From assembly GCF_001468085.1 (NCBI RefSeq), contig NZ_LNZB01000008.1, forward strand, positions 1 through 35,099: DNA of 35,099 nt, read 5' to 3'. This DNA is from Legionella waltersii. Its GTDB lineage: Bacteria > Pseudomonadota > Gammaproteobacteria > Legionellales > Legionellaceae. The number at the start of each line of letters is the position of its first letter. The first letter of the stretch is position 1. The notes beneath the pieces are model-generated. The model was not told where the DNA came from. It ran no database searches and saw nothing but the letters and a program-made list of their open reading frames with translations. Of this stretch, positions 26,701-34,821 are shown in pieces. The position numbers and the translations under genes are program-made.

Positions 26701-26890
26701 TTTATTACCGGTTATGTGGGCAACTGGTATTGGTGCGGATGTGATGAAGCGACTTGCTGCTCCCATGGTAGGTGGCGTTTTTTCAGCGTTATTACTGACC
26801 TTAATTGTGATTCCAGTACTTTATGTCATGTGGCGCTGGCAGGGGGATATGAAGAAAAAAGCTCTAAACCATCAGCCATTAAAAGTTTGA
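23741..26890 (+). CDS. cusA: HME-RND copper/silver efflux pump, CusA type
   Basis: 1049 residues, the full length of a heavy-metal RND proton antiporter. The motif GDMVDAAIIMVDNAHK in the fourth membrane helix is the HME-RND signature. The three periplasmic Met that bind Cu(I)/Ag(I) in E. coli CusA (M573, M623, M672) match M568 (LYMPVTLPG), M618 (FNMMEV) and M667 (NDMLTTG) with identical spacing, so the substrate class is monovalent Cu/Ag rather than Zn/Co/Cd. It is the last gene of the operon; hairpins follow at 26901-26964. No cusF gene was seen, though Met-rich secreted proteins nearby could serve as chaperones (inference). Known as HelA in Legionella. Confidence 0.95.
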   Translation: MVERIIEFCARNRFIVLLFVLGFSLMGWLALKNTRMDALPDISDTQVIVYTTWMGRSPDLMEDQVTYPIVTALLSAPNVVAVRGFSDFGFSYVYIIFKDGTDIYWARSRVLEYMSQLAGKLPEGVTPQLGPDATPVGWIYQYALVDESGKHNLAELRTFQDWYLRYWLRSVPGVSEVASVGGFVKQYQINLDPVKVLAYNLSIPEIIEKIRMSNNDTGGRVIEFSGVEYMIRGRGYIKSTDDIEKIAVGINANGTPILLRDVATVQLGSDMRRGVVDLNGQGETVGGIVIMRFGEDVLEVLNRIKTKLKEVASAIPEGIKIMPVYDRSNLISEAISTANWNLIEELIVVGLLIIVFLGHFRSALIPIITLPLAILISFIPIYFFNIGLNIMSIGGIIVAIGDMVDAAIIMVDNAHKRLADWEASGSQGDRTRVLIDSAKEVGPAIFASLLVIAISFMPVFTLEAQEGRLFSPLAYTKNLAIFMSALLAITLIPMLLPILVRGRIIPEQKHPITRFLQKIYAPVLKLALKHRNSVMAVAVLFALSTIPLYKMIGTEFMPPLYEGTILYMPVTLPGISVTQASALLQEMDKKLKAFPEVDHVFGKTGRAETSTDPSPFNMMEVIVELKPKASWRKGVTYESLIAEMDKALQFPGVSNAWTMPIKARNDMLTTGIRTALGIKIFGPDIKKIESIGKEIEMLAKEVPGTRTTYAERVAGGYFLDFEINRDQLARYGLTIMDVNRIIESAVGGENIATTIEGRERYPINVRYLRELRDDPDKLNRILVKTPSGAEVPIAQLVTLTFRSGPAMVRDENGMLAGYVFIDISGRDIGSYVEDLKQQVKTKIKLPPGYTLAWSGQYEFMQRVYERLKIFVPLTLAIIFILFYFTFRSVAETLMVMLGVPFALFGGFLLLLLLGYNMSIAVWVGMIALAGVAAETSAVMLAYLDSDYNEKKAKGLLNTLPDLIQTVQLCSVSRIRPMAMAGLANILGLLPVMWATGIGADVMKRLAAPMVGGVFSALLLTLIVIPVLYVMWRWQGDMKKKALNHQPLKV

Positions 26891-26915
26891 ACTTGAGCGT
26901 ATTGCCATAGGATGG

Positions 26916-26964
26916 CAATCATAACCGATTGAATCTTGTGCTAATATTCAATCGGTTATGATTG
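26916..26964 (+). terminator. Long perfect hairpin after the efflux operon
   Basis: A 19-base arm (26916-26934) and its perfect complement (26946-26964) enclose an 11-base loop. Only a short T-rich tract (ATTTTA) follows, so termination may be weak or factor-assisted. A second, small hairpin, ATTGCCAT (26901-26908) with ATGGCAAT (26912-26919), shares four bases with the left arm, so the two cannot both form completely. Confidence 0.6.
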
Positions 26965-27063
26965 ATTTTAGGATATGAGATTCTTTCACATTAATTGAGA
27001 TGGCAGAGGATTAGTCAAGAGTCGTTCACTGTTATCTCGTATAATAACACCAAGGATAGGGTT

Positions 27064-28848
27064 ATGAATGCATCGAATAAGGCACGCCACTCAGACAACG
27101 AGGCAATAAAGTGTTCAATGGAGCCAGGAGATGAACCTTGTTGTGCGCCTGATGGCATGCATGAACTGGATAATTTTTTTAGATTTATTGATAAATCCTT
27201 TCAGGCCAATCTTGCCAAAGGCACGGCCGGTATCAGCCCCGCTTCTGTCAGAAATGCTTATTTTGTATGGCTGTCTCAGCTGGCTGAATCCCCTGGATTG
27301 CTATTGGAATTAGCACTCTATCATATCCTACATACCCATGATTGTATTAACAATGTGATTTGCGTTGACAAGGCGGCGGGTGGTAAAGATGTTCGTTTCC
27401 ATAAGGAAAGCTGGCAAGCCATGCCCTGGCGGCTGTTTGCTGAGGGTTTTCTTCAGGTTGAAGATTGGTGGCGACGAGCCACAACCCAGGTTCCAGGGTT
27501 ACCTAAACCTGTTGAACGCACCGTTTCCTTCTGGGCTCGACAATTTCTTGATGCGTGGTCACCCTCTAATTTTGCCTTGACCAATCCTGATCTATTCCAC
27601 GAAACGATTCGCTCGAATGGACTTAACCTGATTCGCGGTACTGAAATTGCCATTGAAGACCTGTTCGAGAGAATAACTGGTACCCCACCTGCAGGTGCTG
27701 AACATTTCATACCAGGCAAAAATGTGGCGGTTACTCCAGGGCGAGTGGTGTTTAGTAACCATCTGATAGAGCTCATTCAATACGAGCCACAAACAAAGAC
27801 TGTTTTTAAAGAGCCGGTTCTAATATTACCTGCCTGGATCATGAAATATTATATTCTTGATTTGTCGCCTAACAATTCCCTGGTGAAATGGCTCGTTGGA
27901 CAAGGGCACACCGTGTTTATTGTTTCATGGCGTAATCCCGATGGTGATGATCGCAATTTAGGGATGGATGATTATTATCGGCAAGGTGCGATGGCAGCTA
28001 TTGATGCAGTTTCGACTAGCTTGCCTCAGGCTAAAATTAATCTGATGGGTTACTGTTTAGGCGGTACACTGGCGATGATTACCGCGGCTGCAATGGCAAG
28101 AGATGGGGATAAGCGCCTCAATAGCCTGACGTTACTCGCCGCTCAAGGGGATTTCAGGGAGGCAGGGGAATTGATGCTATTCGCCTCGGAAGGCGAAGTT
28201 TCTTTTCTTAAGAATATGATGTGGGACCAGGGGTATCTCGATACCAAGCAAATGGCCGGTTCTTTTCAAATGCTGCGGACCTACGATCTAATCTGGTCTA
28301 AAATGATTCAAGACTATCTGCATGGCATGAGTCGTGGCATGATTGATTTGACTGCATGGAATGCGGATGCCACCCGCATGCCTTATAAAATGCATAGCGA
28401 ATACCTTGAAAAACTGTTTTTAAATAATGATTTTGCCGAGGGGCGGTTTGCAGTTGAAGGAGAACCAATAGCCTCCGAAAATATTCAGGTGCCGGTTTTT
28501 GCTGTGGGGACTGAAAAAGACCACGTGGCGCCCTGGAAGTCTGTGTATAAAATTCATCTAATGGCCAATGGCGATATCACGTTCGTTTTGACCAGTGGTG
28601 GCCATAATGCGGGCATTGTCAGTGAGCTAGGCCATCTAGGGCGCTATTATTATATCCATGAACGCAAGAGAAATGAGGCTTACCTTGCCCCCTCTCGCTG
28701 GCTAGATAGAGCAGAAAAACGAGACAACTCCTGGTGGCAAGCTTGGCACGATTGGCTAACGCAACAGGATACCCAAAAACGCGTTTCACCGCCTGGCATC
28801 GATAAAGCGTTGCCTACGGCACCTGGTGTTTATGTGATGCAGAAATAA
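27064..28848 (+). CDS. phaC: Class I polyhydroxyalkanoate synthase
   Basis: 594 residues. The alpha/beta-hydrolase polymerase has lipase-like box GYCLGG with nucleophile C331, D486 in EKDHVAP and H514 in GGHNAGIV; the Asp-His spacing equals that of the Cupriavidus enzyme. It polymerises (R)-3-hydroxyacyl-CoA into PHB granules. The frame is open upstream, but AAGGA stands before the ATG at 27064. An N-terminal Cys-containing segment (CSMEPGDEPCCAPDG, 17-31) is unusual and could bind a metal or sense redox state (inference). It starts a four-gene operon; no phasin or thiolase gene accompanies it, while two phaB copies lie elsewhere in the window. Confidence 0.95.
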   Translation: MNASNKARHSDNEAIKCSMEPGDEPCCAPDGMHELDNFFRFIDKSFQANLAKGTAGISPASVRNAYFVWLSQLAESPGLLLELALYHILHTHDCINNVICVDKAAGGKDVRFHKESWQAMPWRLFAEGFLQVEDWWRRATTQVPGLPKPVERTVSFWARQFLDAWSPSNFALTNPDLFHETIRSNGLNLIRGTEIAIEDLFERITGTPPAGAEHFIPGKNVAVTPGRVVFSNHLIELIQYEPQTKTVFKEPVLILPAWIMKYYILDLSPNNSLVKWLVGQGHTVFIVSWRNPDGDDRNLGMDDYYRQGAMAAIDAVSTSLPQAKINLMGYCLGGTLAMITAAAMARDGDKRLNSLTLLAAQGDFREAGELMLFASEGEVSFLKNMMWDQGYLDTKQMAGSFQMLRTYDLIWSKMIQDYLHGMSRGMIDLTAWNADATRMPYKMHSEYLEKLFLNNDFAEGRFAVEGEPIASENIQVPVFAVGTEKDHVAPWKSVYKIHLMANGDITFVLTSGGHNAGIVSELGHLGRYYYIHERKRNEAYLAPSRWLDRAEKRDNSWWQAWHDWLTQQDTQKRVSPPGIDKALPTAPGVYVMQK

Positions 28849-28858
28849 AGGAAGAGCC

Positions 28859-30265
28859 ATGAAGAAGGAATTCCTGGAGAATGTCACCTTTGATGAGTTA
28901 ACCATCGGTCGGCAGGCCAGTCTCAACAAGACACTGACAAAAGAGGATATTGCGCTTTTTGCCGCCATGTCCGGTGATGTGAACCCAGCTCACATGGATC
29001 CCGAGTTCGCCAAAAGCGATATCTTTCATGGCATTGTTGGTCATGGCATGTGGTCGGGCTCGCTGATTTCCGCTCTGCTTGGGACTATCTTGCCAGGACC
29101 GGGGACGATTTATCTCGAGCAGGATATTAAATTTAAGAAACCAGTACGCATTGGTGACAACATCACCATCACGCTCATCGTGCAAGATAAACGCCCTGAT
29201 AAACCCATCGTAACTTTTGACTGCAAGGGTGTGAATCAGCGTGGCGAAATCGTCATTGAAGGATTAGCCACGGTTCTTGCACCGACTAAAAAAATACGAG
29301 TGCCAAGAGCTAACTTGCCACACATTGAAATTCATAACCATGACCGTTTTCAGGCCATCATTCAATCTTGCCAGTGCATGGGCGCTATCCGCACGGCTAT
29401 TGTTCATCCGGTAAAGGCTAATGTGCTGGAAGCCGTAGCTGATTCTGTGAAAGCTGAGCTCATTATTCCAATTTTAATTGGCCCGGTGACAAAGATTAAG
29501 GCGGCGGCACATGAAGCAGACATTGATATTTCGCAATGGGAAATTATCGATACGGAACATAGTGACGCCGCAGCTAGCAAAGCCGTTGAGTTAGCGACGA
29601 CAGAAAAAGTCGATGCCATCATGAAAGGCTCCCTCAGTACCCATGAATTGCTAGCAGCAATTGTACCTGCCACATCCAATTTACGCACCAAATACCGTAT
29701 CAGTCATGCCTATGTTATGGACGTGCCCTCTTATCACAAACCACTCATTATCACAGATGCTGCGATCAATATTGCACCGAGCACCACTGAGAAAGCGGAT
29801 ATCTGTCAAAATGCGATCAATCTTTGGCGCATTTTGTTCGGCGAGGATATAAAGCCAAAAGTAGCCATTCTTGCGGCCATCGAGTTGGTTAATCCCAAAA
29901 TGCAGGCGACGGTCGATGCAGCAACCTTGTGTAAAATGGCCGATCGCGGCCAAATCACCGATGGCATTCTTGATGGACCTCTGGCCTTTGATAATGCCAT
30001 CAGCAAGCAAGCGGCAGATGATAAGGGCATTGTATCACCAGTTGCGGGGGATGCTGATATTTTGCTCGTCCCTGAAATTGAGTCGGGCAACATTCTAGCC
30101 AAGCAACTGACTTTTTTAGGACATGCCGATGCTGCTGGGATTGTTTTAGGCGCGCGCGTGCCAATTATTCTGGTTAGCCGGGCCGATTCGTTGCGCACCC
30201 GACTCTTATCTTGTGCCTTGGCAGTCAAAATGGCAGCGGCACGCAAGACTGGGAAGATTAAATGA
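28859..30265 (+). CDS. Bifunctional MaoC-like enoyl-CoA hydratase / phosphate acetyl(butyryl)transferase
   Basis: 468 residues. Residues 1 to about 150 form a MaoC hot-dog domain with the hydratase motif SGDVNPAHMD (D40, H45). From about 165 to the end is a phosphotransacetylase domain (AELIIPILIGPVTKIKAAA, IMKGSLSTHELLAAIV, then ILDGPLAFDNAIS and GIVLGARVPIILVSRAD). The first half would make (R)-3-hydroxyacyl-CoA for PHA synthase from enoyl-CoA; the second would convert acyl-CoA to acyl-phosphate for the kinase encoded next. It begins 10 bases after phaC with a good ribosome-binding site, and its stop overlaps the kinase start (ATGA). This domain fusion is a known family. Confidence 0.92.
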   Translation: MKKEFLENVTFDELTIGRQASLNKTLTKEDIALFAAMSGDVNPAHMDPEFAKSDIFHGIVGHGMWSGSLISALLGTILPGPGTIYLEQDIKFKKPVRIGDNITITLIVQDKRPDKPIVTFDCKGVNQRGEIVIEGLATVLAPTKKIRVPRANLPHIEIHNHDRFQAIIQSCQCMGAIRTAIVHPVKANVLEAVADSVKAELIIPILIGPVTKIKAAAHEADIDISQWEIIDTEHSDAAASKAVELATTEKVDAIMKGSLSTHELLAAIVPATSNLRTKYRISHAYVMDVPSYHKPLIITDAAINIAPSTTEKADICQNAINLWRILFGEDIKPKVAILAAIELVNPKMQATVDAATLCKMADRGQITDGILDGPLAFDNAISKQAADDKGIVSPVAGDADILLVPEIESGNILAKQLTFLGHADAAGIVLGARVPIILVSRADSLRTRLLSCALAVKMAAARKTGKIK

Positions 30266-31416
30266 TACATGAGACAAAGGGCGGCATTCTTGTGATTAAC
30301 ACAGGTTCTTCCAGTGTCAAGTTTCAGGTCTTCTCTATAGAGCCAATGTTGAAACTTCTGGCTCGAGGCAAAGTCAATAATTTAGGCAGTACCCCTTTAT
30401 TTACAGCAACAGATGAAACGCGAGCTTCTCAAGGTCAGCACGTTGATAAAACAGAGCTTCCTGCTGACTCTACTCATGAAAATGCTTTGCATTTTATTCT
30501 GCGCTGGATTGAAACTCAAAACCAAAACTGGCAGGTTAGTACAGTGGCTCATCGAATCGTCCATGGAGGAGAGCATTTCAAAACCAGTGTGCGAGTAAAT
30601 TCGGAAGTGATGGCCCAGCTATGGAAGTTATGTCCTTTAGCACCCTTGCATCAATCGCATAATCTTGCGGCAATTAAGATTATCAGCTCACTCAACCCAG
30701 ATTTAATGCAGATAGCCTGTTTTGATACAGCCTTTCATGCCAATCATGAACCTTTGTTTACAGAGTATGCCTTACCGCAAACAATGCGCGACCAAGGTAT
30801 TCGCCGTTATGGTTTTCATGGCCTTTCTTATGAATGGATAGCCCATGCTTTACGTCAGAATGAACCAACATTGGCAAAAGGACGGATAATTGCAGCGCAC
30901 TTGGGCAATGGTGCCAGTTTATGTGCCATGAACAACGGCATCAGCATTGACACAACCATGGGCATGACGGCTCTTGATGGCTTACCGATGGGTACACGTT
31001 GTGGGAATCTCGATCCAGGTGCCGTGATTTATATGATTCGTGAGCTTGGTCTATCTCCAGAGGCGGCCGAATCCATTCTTTATCATGAATCAGGTCTTAA
31101 GGGATTATCTGACTGGACGTATGATGTTCGTCTTTTGCAAGACAGTAATGAACCCAAAGCACGATTTGCACTCGATTATTTTTGTATGAAAACAGCGCAA
31201 CTAATGGGCATGATGGCGGTTGCATTAGGCGGTGTCGATGGAATGGTGTTTACCGGCGGAATCGGTGAAAACTCAAGTCTTATACGTGATAAGATTCTGG
31301 GCCAACTTGCATTTTTAAAGCCATTTGAATCGTGCGTTATCCCAGCCAATGAGGAACGAGTAATGGCCATGCATACGTTGTCTATTCTCGAAAGCAATAA
31401 GGAGAACAACAAATGA
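30262..31416 (+). CDS. ackA: Acetate kinase
   Basis: 384 residues, slightly short for the family (about 400). The sugar-kinase-fold motifs are intact: NTGSSSVKFQVF at the N-terminus, FDTAFH, RRYGFHGLSYEW, HLGNGASLCA, GLPMGTRCGNLDPG and VFTGGIGENS. It turns acetyl-phosphate plus ADP into acetate plus ATP. Translationally coupled on both sides: ATGA overlap with the transacetylase gene before and with fabI after. With the transacetylase it forms a substrate-level ATP route next to PHB synthesis. Confidence 0.95.
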   Translation: MIHETKGGILVINTGSSSVKFQVFSIEPMLKLLARGKVNNLGSTPLFTATDETRASQGQHVDKTELPADSTHENALHFILRWIETQNQNWQVSTVAHRIVHGGEHFKTSVRVNSEVMAQLWKLCPLAPLHQSHNLAAIKIISSLNPDLMQIACFDTAFHANHEPLFTEYALPQTMRDQGIRRYGFHGLSYEWIAHALRQNEPTLAKGRIIAAHLGNGASLCAMNNGISIDTTMGMTALDGLPMGTRCGNLDPGAVIYMIRELGLSPEAAESILYHESGLKGLSDWTYDVRLLQDSNEPKARFALDYFCMKTAQLMGMMAVALGGVDGMVFTGGIGENSSLIRDKILGQLAFLKPFESCVIPANEERVMAMHTLSILESNKENNK

Positions 31417-32168
31417 CTCATTTAAAAGGACTGATTGTCGGGGTGGCTAATGAGCATTCCATTGCCTGGGGATGTGCCAAAGTGTTGCATGAAGCTGGTA
31501 GCGAGCTTGCCATCACTTATCAAAATGAGAAAACGAAGCAGTATGTGCAGCCATGGGTTAAGTGCATCGCTTGTCCACTCTTTATGCCGCTGGATGTCAC
31601 CGATGATGCCCAATTGGAGGCCGTGTTTGAACGCATCAAAATTCATTGGGGACGACTGGATTTTATCATTCACGCCATTGCCTTTGCGCCCAAAGCTGAT
31701 TTGCAAGGTCGTGTGGTGGATTGCTCGCGCGATGGTTTTAGGATTGCTATGGATATTTCTTGTCATTCGTTCATTCGATTGGCAAAGGCTGCTGAACCCT
31801 TAATGAAAGACGGGGGAAGTCTAATAACCATGAGTTATTATGGCGCAGAAAAAGTGGTACAAAATTATAACTTGATGGGCCCGGTCAAGGCCGCATTAGA
31901 AACAACCGTGCGTTATCTCGCCATGGAACTGGGCAGTAAAAGGATTAGAGTCAACGCTATTTCCCCAGGGCCGATCCATACACGTGCGGCATCGGGATTG
32001 GCTGATTTTGATCAGCTGATGGAAAAAGCAGCCAAGGAAGCACCGCTGCATCAGTTGGTGACCATCGATGCGATTGGTGAAGCAACTGCTTTTCTTGTAT
32101 CCAATAAAGCCCAATACATTACTGGCCAAATCATCTATGTGGATGGCGGCTATAATATTCGGGATTAA
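31413..32168 (+). CDS. fabI: Enoyl-acyl carrier protein reductase (NADH), FabI type
   Basis: 251 residues, SDR fold with the FabI-specific cofactor motif GVANEHSIAWG and catalytic pattern Y142, Y152, K159 in SYYGAEKVVQNYNLMGPVK, spaced exactly as E. coli Y146, Y156, K163. It reduces enoyl-ACP (or enoyl-CoA) with NADH. It is the last gene of the PHA-transacetylase-kinase operon and probably a second FabI in addition to the housekeeping one. In this setting it may dispose of reducing power rather than supply membrane lipid (inference). A hairpin with a T-run follows. Confidence 0.92.
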   Translation: MTHLKGLIVGVANEHSIAWGCAKVLHEAGSELAITYQNEKTKQYVQPWVKCIACPLFMPLDVTDDAQLEAVFERIKIHWGRLDFIIHAIAFAPKADLQGRVVDCSRDGFRIAMDISCHSFIRLAKAAEPLMKDGGSLITMSYYGAEKVVQNYNLMGPVKAALETTVRYLAMELGSKRIRVNAISPGPIHTRAASGLADFDQLMEKAAKEAPLHQLVTIDAIGEATAFLVSNKAQYITGQIIYVDGGYNIRD

Positions 32169-32180
32169 ATTAAACAACAG

Positions 32181-32209
32181 GCGGAGGTAACATCCGCATA
32201 AAGTTTTTT
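32181..32209 (+). terminator. Probable terminator after fabI
   Basis: GCGGA (32181-32185) pairs with TCCGC (32193-32197), and six T residues follow at 32204-32209. The stem is short and the T-run is 6 bases away, so strength is uncertain. Its position just after the last operon gene fits. Confidence 0.4.
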
Positions 32210-32236
32210 AACTATCGTATAACAAAGGAGGTTATC

Positions 32237-32482
32237 TTGTTTCAATTTCACACCGCATTTTCACTGGGGTTAATCGCTTTGTCTGCGGGAACTGCGTTAT
32301 GGGTTTGGGCAAAGCAACAAAAGGGAGTAGGTCTTGCAACAATTCTTGGTTTGCTTGTTATCCTATTCTCCATGACTTCCACGCTTTGCACTGTTTATTA
32401 TGGAATAAAGTATTGGCAACAAGGTTATTTTCAAAGTCCAATGAGCATGCAACCGACAATCACAATGCAAAATAAATCGTAG
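32237..32482 (+). CDS. 81-residue two-helix membrane protein with Met-rich tail (copy 2)
   Basis: Almost the same protein as at 4687-4932 (for example AKQQKGVG for SKQQKGAG and SPMSMQPTITMQ for SPMNMQPTISMQ). The initiation codon here is TTG with AAAGGAGG in front; copy 1 has ATG. DNA similarity begins just upstream of the ribosome-binding site and continues about 20 bases past the stop. Function unknown. The tail has four Met in 20 residues, which fits the copper theme but proves nothing. Confidence 0.75.
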   Translation: MFQFHTAFSLGLIALSAGTALWVWAKQQKGVGLATILGLLVILFSMTSTLCTVYYGIKYWQQGYFQSPMSMQPTITMQNKS

Positions 32483-32549
32483 ATGCAGGAGATGGAGATA
32501 CGGGAATGAATGAAGTCCATTTAGGGTCTGGATGAATAGACCCGTTTAT

Positions 32550-32587
32550 TCCCAGCTGAACTCTTGATATCTGGGACCGGTTTTTTT
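32550..32587 (+). terminator. Probable terminator after the 81-residue protein gene
   Basis: TCCCAG (32550-32555) pairs with CTGGGA (32571-32576), and seven T residues follow at 32581-32587. An additional small stem, GGGTCT/AGACCC, lies just before it (32524-32543). The 32588-32703 stretch shows nothing else. Confidence 0.45.
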
Positions 32588-32703
32588 AAGAGACCATTAT
32601 TGGTAATAAGCGTCTTTTTCAAGTTAATCTATACTCGTTAGGTTTCACCTATTTTAATGAATTTATAACCCTGAAAATCAAAGGATATACTGGGTAATTA
32701 GTA

Positions 32704-32856
32704 TTAGTGCCAGCCAATTCCCCCGCTGTTGCGTCCTTCGTAAGTATGAGAACTATTTTGTGAAGTACCGGTCGTTGTTGATGAGGCACAAGAAGTAAAT
32801 AGAATTGCTGAGCTGACTAATGCAATAATCATTTTAAATGTCTCGAGGATTCGCAT
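32704..32856 (-). CDS. Micro-lipoprotein, 50 residues (copy 2)
   Basis: Reads ATG (32856) to TAA (32704) with AAGGAG ahead of the start. The signal sequence MIIALVSSAILF leads to lipobox FTSC; the mature part is Ser/Thr-rich and ends YEGRNSGGIGWH. It is paralogous to the 53-residue protein at 15779-15940, sharing the lipobox region (ILFTSCA.STTT) and the C-terminal motif. Both copies lie near a csp-phaB pair. Function unknown. Confidence 0.65.
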   Translation of the reverse strand: MRILETFKMIIALVSSAILFTSCASSTTTGTSQNSSHTYEGRNSGGIGWH

Positions 32857-32867
32857 AGCGATACTCC

Positions 32868-33050
32868 TTATTCTATCGATTGTTTTTTAAACTGCCTAAC
32901 CACTTGATGAGTACTATTATCTATGATTTCACCAGAGTTTTTCTCAACATAAGCGAGCATCCACACGTATAATTGCTCCATATTATCGCCAGATTGATGG
33001 GCAATTTCATCCGCGCCACAATAAATGTTTGCTGTGTACTGTGTACCCAT
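32868..33050 (-). CDS. Small hypothetical protein, 60 residues
   Basis: Reads MGTQYTANIYCGADEIAH to FKKQSIE, soluble, no signal peptide. AGGA lies about 9 bases before the ATG, which supports translation. Its start faces the csp copy 2 gene, and the micro-lipoprotein gene follows 11 bases after its stop on the same strand, so the two may share a transcript. No family is recognised. Confidence 0.5.
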   Translation of the reverse strand: MGTQYTANIYCGADEIAHQSGDNMEQLYVWMLAYVEKNSGEIIDNSTHQVVRQFKKQSIE

Positions 33051-33221
33051 TTGATAATCCTAAAAGTAAGCCAGATTAACCCTTTCTTTTAAGTGTATTA
33101 CAATCCTCTCAAAATGCTCAAATAAAGACCCAATATTTCAGTATTTCTCTAATGATGCAATAATCTGGCAACTGGGTAAAAAAGTGCTAAACTATACTTT
33201 CTTATCATTAGGATGACTGAT

Positions 33222-33425
33222 ATGACCGATAAAATATGTGGAAAAGTGAAATGGTTTAATAAAGACAAAGGATTTGGTTTTATTGAGAGTAGCGGTAAAG
33301 ATTATTTTGTGCACTTCAGTGCAATTCAAGGCAGTGGCTTTAAAAATCTACTTGAAGGAGCCCGTGTTCTATTTAAAATTGGCAAAGGACAAAAAGGCCC
33401 GCAGGCGGAAGAAGTTGAGGTATAA
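33222..33425 (+). CDS. Cold-shock domain protein (copy 2)
   Basis: 67 residues. The domain is intact: [15 protein letters not shown] and [13 protein letters not shown]. An ATG at 33213 is also in frame, but AGGA is spaced correctly only for the ATG at 33222, which also aligns with the start of copy 1 ([12 protein letters not shown] against [12 protein letters not shown]). TATACT at 33193-33198 may be the -10. phaB copy 2 follows after 60 bases. Confidence 0.92.
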   Translation: MTDKICGKVKWFNKDKGFGFIESSGKDYFVHFSAIQGSGFKNLLEGARVLFKIGKGQKGPQAEEVEV

Positions 33426-33485
33426 CGTTTAATTTATTTGCTCATCCCAAAACGTGAACAAATATTCAAAACGAAGGAGTCGTTT

Positions 33486-34226
33486 ATGGAACGAATGACA
33501 GCGGTTGTAACGGGAGGTACGGGTGGAATAGGTTCTGCAATATGCCAACGTCTTGCGGCTGATTATCAAGTCATTGCTTGTTATTTTAAAGGAGGCAAAC
33601 ATGACGAGGCAAAACGATGGCAAGACACTCAGAAAGAAGCCGGTTTTGATGTAGATATTCTCTACGGTGATACCACTCAATTTGCTGATTGTGAGAAACT
33701 CACCGATTTATTGATGGAGCGATACGGACGTATCGATGTATTGGTAAATAATGCTGGCATTACTTGTGATACGACGCTAAAGAAAATGACCTCTTTGCAA
33801 TGGCAGCAGGTTATTGATGCTAATTTGACTAGCGTTTTTAATATGACCCGAAATGTGTTGTCTGCAATGCTTGATCAAGGCTATGGGCGAATTATTAGTA
33901 TCTCTTCTGTCAATGGTCGTAAGGGGCAATTTGGTCAATGCAATTACGCCGCCACCAAAGCTGCTTTATTTGGTTTTAGCAAGAGCTTAGCACAGGAAGT
34001 GGCAAGCAAGGGAATTACTGTTAATACCATCTCGCCTGGCTACATTGAAACGCCAATGCTTTCTGGGATGAGAGAGGATATATTAAAGTCAATTATTGCT
34101 AACATTCCAGTAGGCCGTTTAGGCAAGCCGCAAGAGATTGCCAATGCCGTGGCTTTCTTGTCTTCTCCTGAATCCGGGTTTATCACGGGTGCTAATCTTG
34201 ATATTAATGGAGGGCAATACATGTAG
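33486..34226 (+). CDS. phaB: Acetoacetyl-CoA reductase, PhaB-type SDR (copy 2)
   Basis: 246 residues. TGGTGGIG cofactor loop, catalytic Ser140/141, Tyr154 and Lys158 (CNYAATK), and terminal [12 protein letters not shown]. It is closely related to copy 1 at 16572-17315 over the whole length but clearly diverged, so the duplication is not recent or came from separate transfers. AAGGAG precedes the ATG at 33486; the longer frame from 33438 lacks one. The stop abuts the remnant of an arsenite transporter read in the other direction. Confidence 0.9.
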   Translation: MERMTAVVTGGTGGIGSAICQRLAADYQVIACYFKGGKHDEAKRWQDTQKEAGFDVDILYGDTTQFADCEKLTDLLMERYGRIDVLVNNAGITCDTTLKKMTSLQWQQVIDANLTSVFNMTRNVLSAMLDQGYGRIISISSVNGRKGQFGQCNYAATKAALFGFSKSLAQEVASKGITVNTISPGYIETPMLSGMREDILKSIIANIPVGRLGKPQEIANAVAFLSSPESGFITGANLDINGGQYM

Positions 34227-34770
34227 CCGTTTTAACCAGAAAGCCACATTCACAAGTAAAATAAGTACGGGGACTTCAATGAGCGGCCCAATGACAGCTG
34301 CAAAGGCAATGGAAGAATTGAGTCCAAACGCTGCTATCGCAACAGCAATAGCCAACTCAAAGTTATTGCTTGCTGCTGTGAATGAAGTTGCCGTCGTTTT
34401 CTCATAGTTGGTACCTATAAATTTTCCCATTGCAAAACTAACAAAGAACATAACAAAAAAGTAGAGCGCTAGCAGTATGGCAATGCGAATCACATCCAAA
34501 GGGAGCTCCAAAACCATAGCACCCTTTAAAGAAAACATGGCCACAATCGTAAGTAAAAGTGCAATCAATGTAATAGGGGCAATTTTTGGAAGAAAAATGT
34601 TTTCATACCAAACTTTTCCTTTATATTTCATTAAGAAAAAGCGGCTTAGCAAACCTGCAAAAAGGGAGTACCTAAATAAATAAAAACACTTTCCGCAATA
34701 GTCATAAAATCGACGTCAATTATCTGCCCATGCAACCCCAGCAGGGCTGGGAGCACCGTCCGGAAAAATC
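34227..34770 (-). pseudogene. Decayed ACR3-family arsenite efflux transporter (C-terminal part)
   Basis: The minus-strand frame ending [20 protein letters not shown], then several membrane helices with [19 protein letters not shown] and [18 protein letters not shown], matches the C-terminal half of ACR3 arsenite permeases. Upstream, [19 protein letters not shown] belongs to the same protein but lies in another frame: one base is missing in the A-run at 34659-34663. No N-terminal half was found. At the other end the natural stop is lost and the frame runs on into the antisense of phaB. So the gene is broken at both ends and in the middle. Confidence 0.8.
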
Positions 34771-34821
34771 ACGCATAGATACTAAAAAATACTAACTGGG
34801 GTTTGATCGAGCAAATTACCA

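Noticed and set aside
29806..30270. 154-codon minus-strand frame over the transacetylase gene
   Set aside because: Antisense to a conserved enzyme domain; no independent evidence.
33213..33221. ATG at 33213 as start of csp copy 2
   Set aside because: AGGA overlaps this codon; the ATG at 33222 has proper spacing and aligns with copy 1.
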